64,000 nucleotides of DNA from Limnothrix sp. CACIAM 69d (GTDB lineage Bacteria; Cyanobacteriota; Cyanobacteriia; CACIAM-69d), in the NCBI GenBank assembly GCA_001913845.2, contig MKGP02000053.1, forward strand, positions 1-64,000. The letters are read 5' to 3'. Made by a program: the position numbers and the translations under genes. The notes under the pieces were generated by a model, which saw nothing but the letters and a program-made list of their open reading frames with translations, did no database searches and was not told where the DNA came from. Shown here piece after piece: positions 63,886 through 64,000 of the stretch. Position 1 is the first letter of the stretch, and each line of letters starts with the position of its first letter.

Positions 63886-64000
63886 TACAGAGAGATTGGT
63901 GAATTGATTCCTCAAGACTTTTTGAGACAAATTGCGAAGGAGCATAGTGTCTCGAATACCGAGCTGGATGTGCTGGCCGCAGCCATCAATGGTGAGCCGA
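63886..64000 (+). CDS. Possible gene start running off the window edge
   Basis: An open frame after a stop at 63883-63885 reads YREIGELIPQDFLRQIAKEH, continues SVSNTELDVLAAAINGEP, and is still open at the last base. No ATG is present; TTG 63904 is the likeliest start, with an AGAGAGA upstream. The helical, charged sequence looks coding but is too short to assign. Base use here is like ordinary genes, unlike the AT-rich stretch before it. Confidence 0.35.

Overview
The window is chromosomal DNA from a phycobilisome-bearing, oxygenic cyanobacterium. The evidence is psbH and psbN, thf1 (psb29), a phycocyanin lyase subunit (cpcE), a 47-residue high-light-inducible protein, btpA, a cyanobacterial-type Mrp operon and very frequent HIP1 octamers (GCGATCGC). 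The DNA is rather GC-rich. The genus cannot be fixed from the sequence alone. There is no rRNA operon, CRISPR array, prophage or complete insertion sequence.

Layout. 0-3.5 kb: an RppA-type response regulator, cobS and a DUF4359 protein. 3.6-7 kb: tRNA-His, an N-acetylmuramoyl-alanine amidase, the small Hli protein and cpcE. 7.1-10.6 kb: a sulfur island with a persulfide-dioxygenase-like enzyme, a rhodanese-membrane protein and a TauE exporter, divergent from an ArsR regulator. 10.7-15.9 kb: a HAD phosphatase, a flavin-binding oxidase-like protein, cryptochrome DASH and a DUF1400 hydrolase. 16-22.6 kb: psbN/psbH, tatA, pth, sbcD, an HNH nuclease and thf1. 22.7-27 kb: a single-chain MmeI-like restriction-modification protein followed by a small PD-(D/E)xK protein. 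27-36 kb: a methyltransferase, fabD, two small unknown genes, adhE, a histidine kinase and cysE. 36-44.4 kb: a very large multi-PAS histidine kinase, a glycosyltransferase, galE and a DUF29 protein. 44.6-47.2 kb: egtB-egtD for ergothioneine. 47.6-52.4 kb: a reduced Mrp antiporter operon. 53-64 kb: an amino-acid-binding lipoprotein (natB-like), tRNA-Ser, a LabA/NYN protein, leuA, a MoaD/ThiS protein with thrC, a TAP-like hydrolase and btpA.

The thread running through the window is a family of short, non-autonomous repeats of about 130-275 bp. They have 16-bp terminal inverted repeats (GAGGATGTCTGAAAAG) and apparent 3-bp TAA duplications in the two clearest copies. They share an internal palindrome (AAGGGGCTTAAGCCCCTT), which also occurs alone. 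One core lies in frame inside the restriction-modification gene. One copy begins directly at the stop codon of the cryptochrome gene. One splits the sulfur operon.

Functionally, several loci concern sulfur and redox chemistry: persulfide oxidation, cysE, ergothioneine and a sulfur-carrier-like protein beside thrC. Others concern photosystem upkeep, ion homeostasis (Mrp) and fermentation (adhE). No wholly new system could be demonstrated. The best leads are the repeat family and its coding insertion, the mosaic restriction-modification gene, the ArsR-controlled persulfide operon with a palindromic operator candidate, the OvoA-like EgtB paired with EgtD, and the thrC-MoaD pair.
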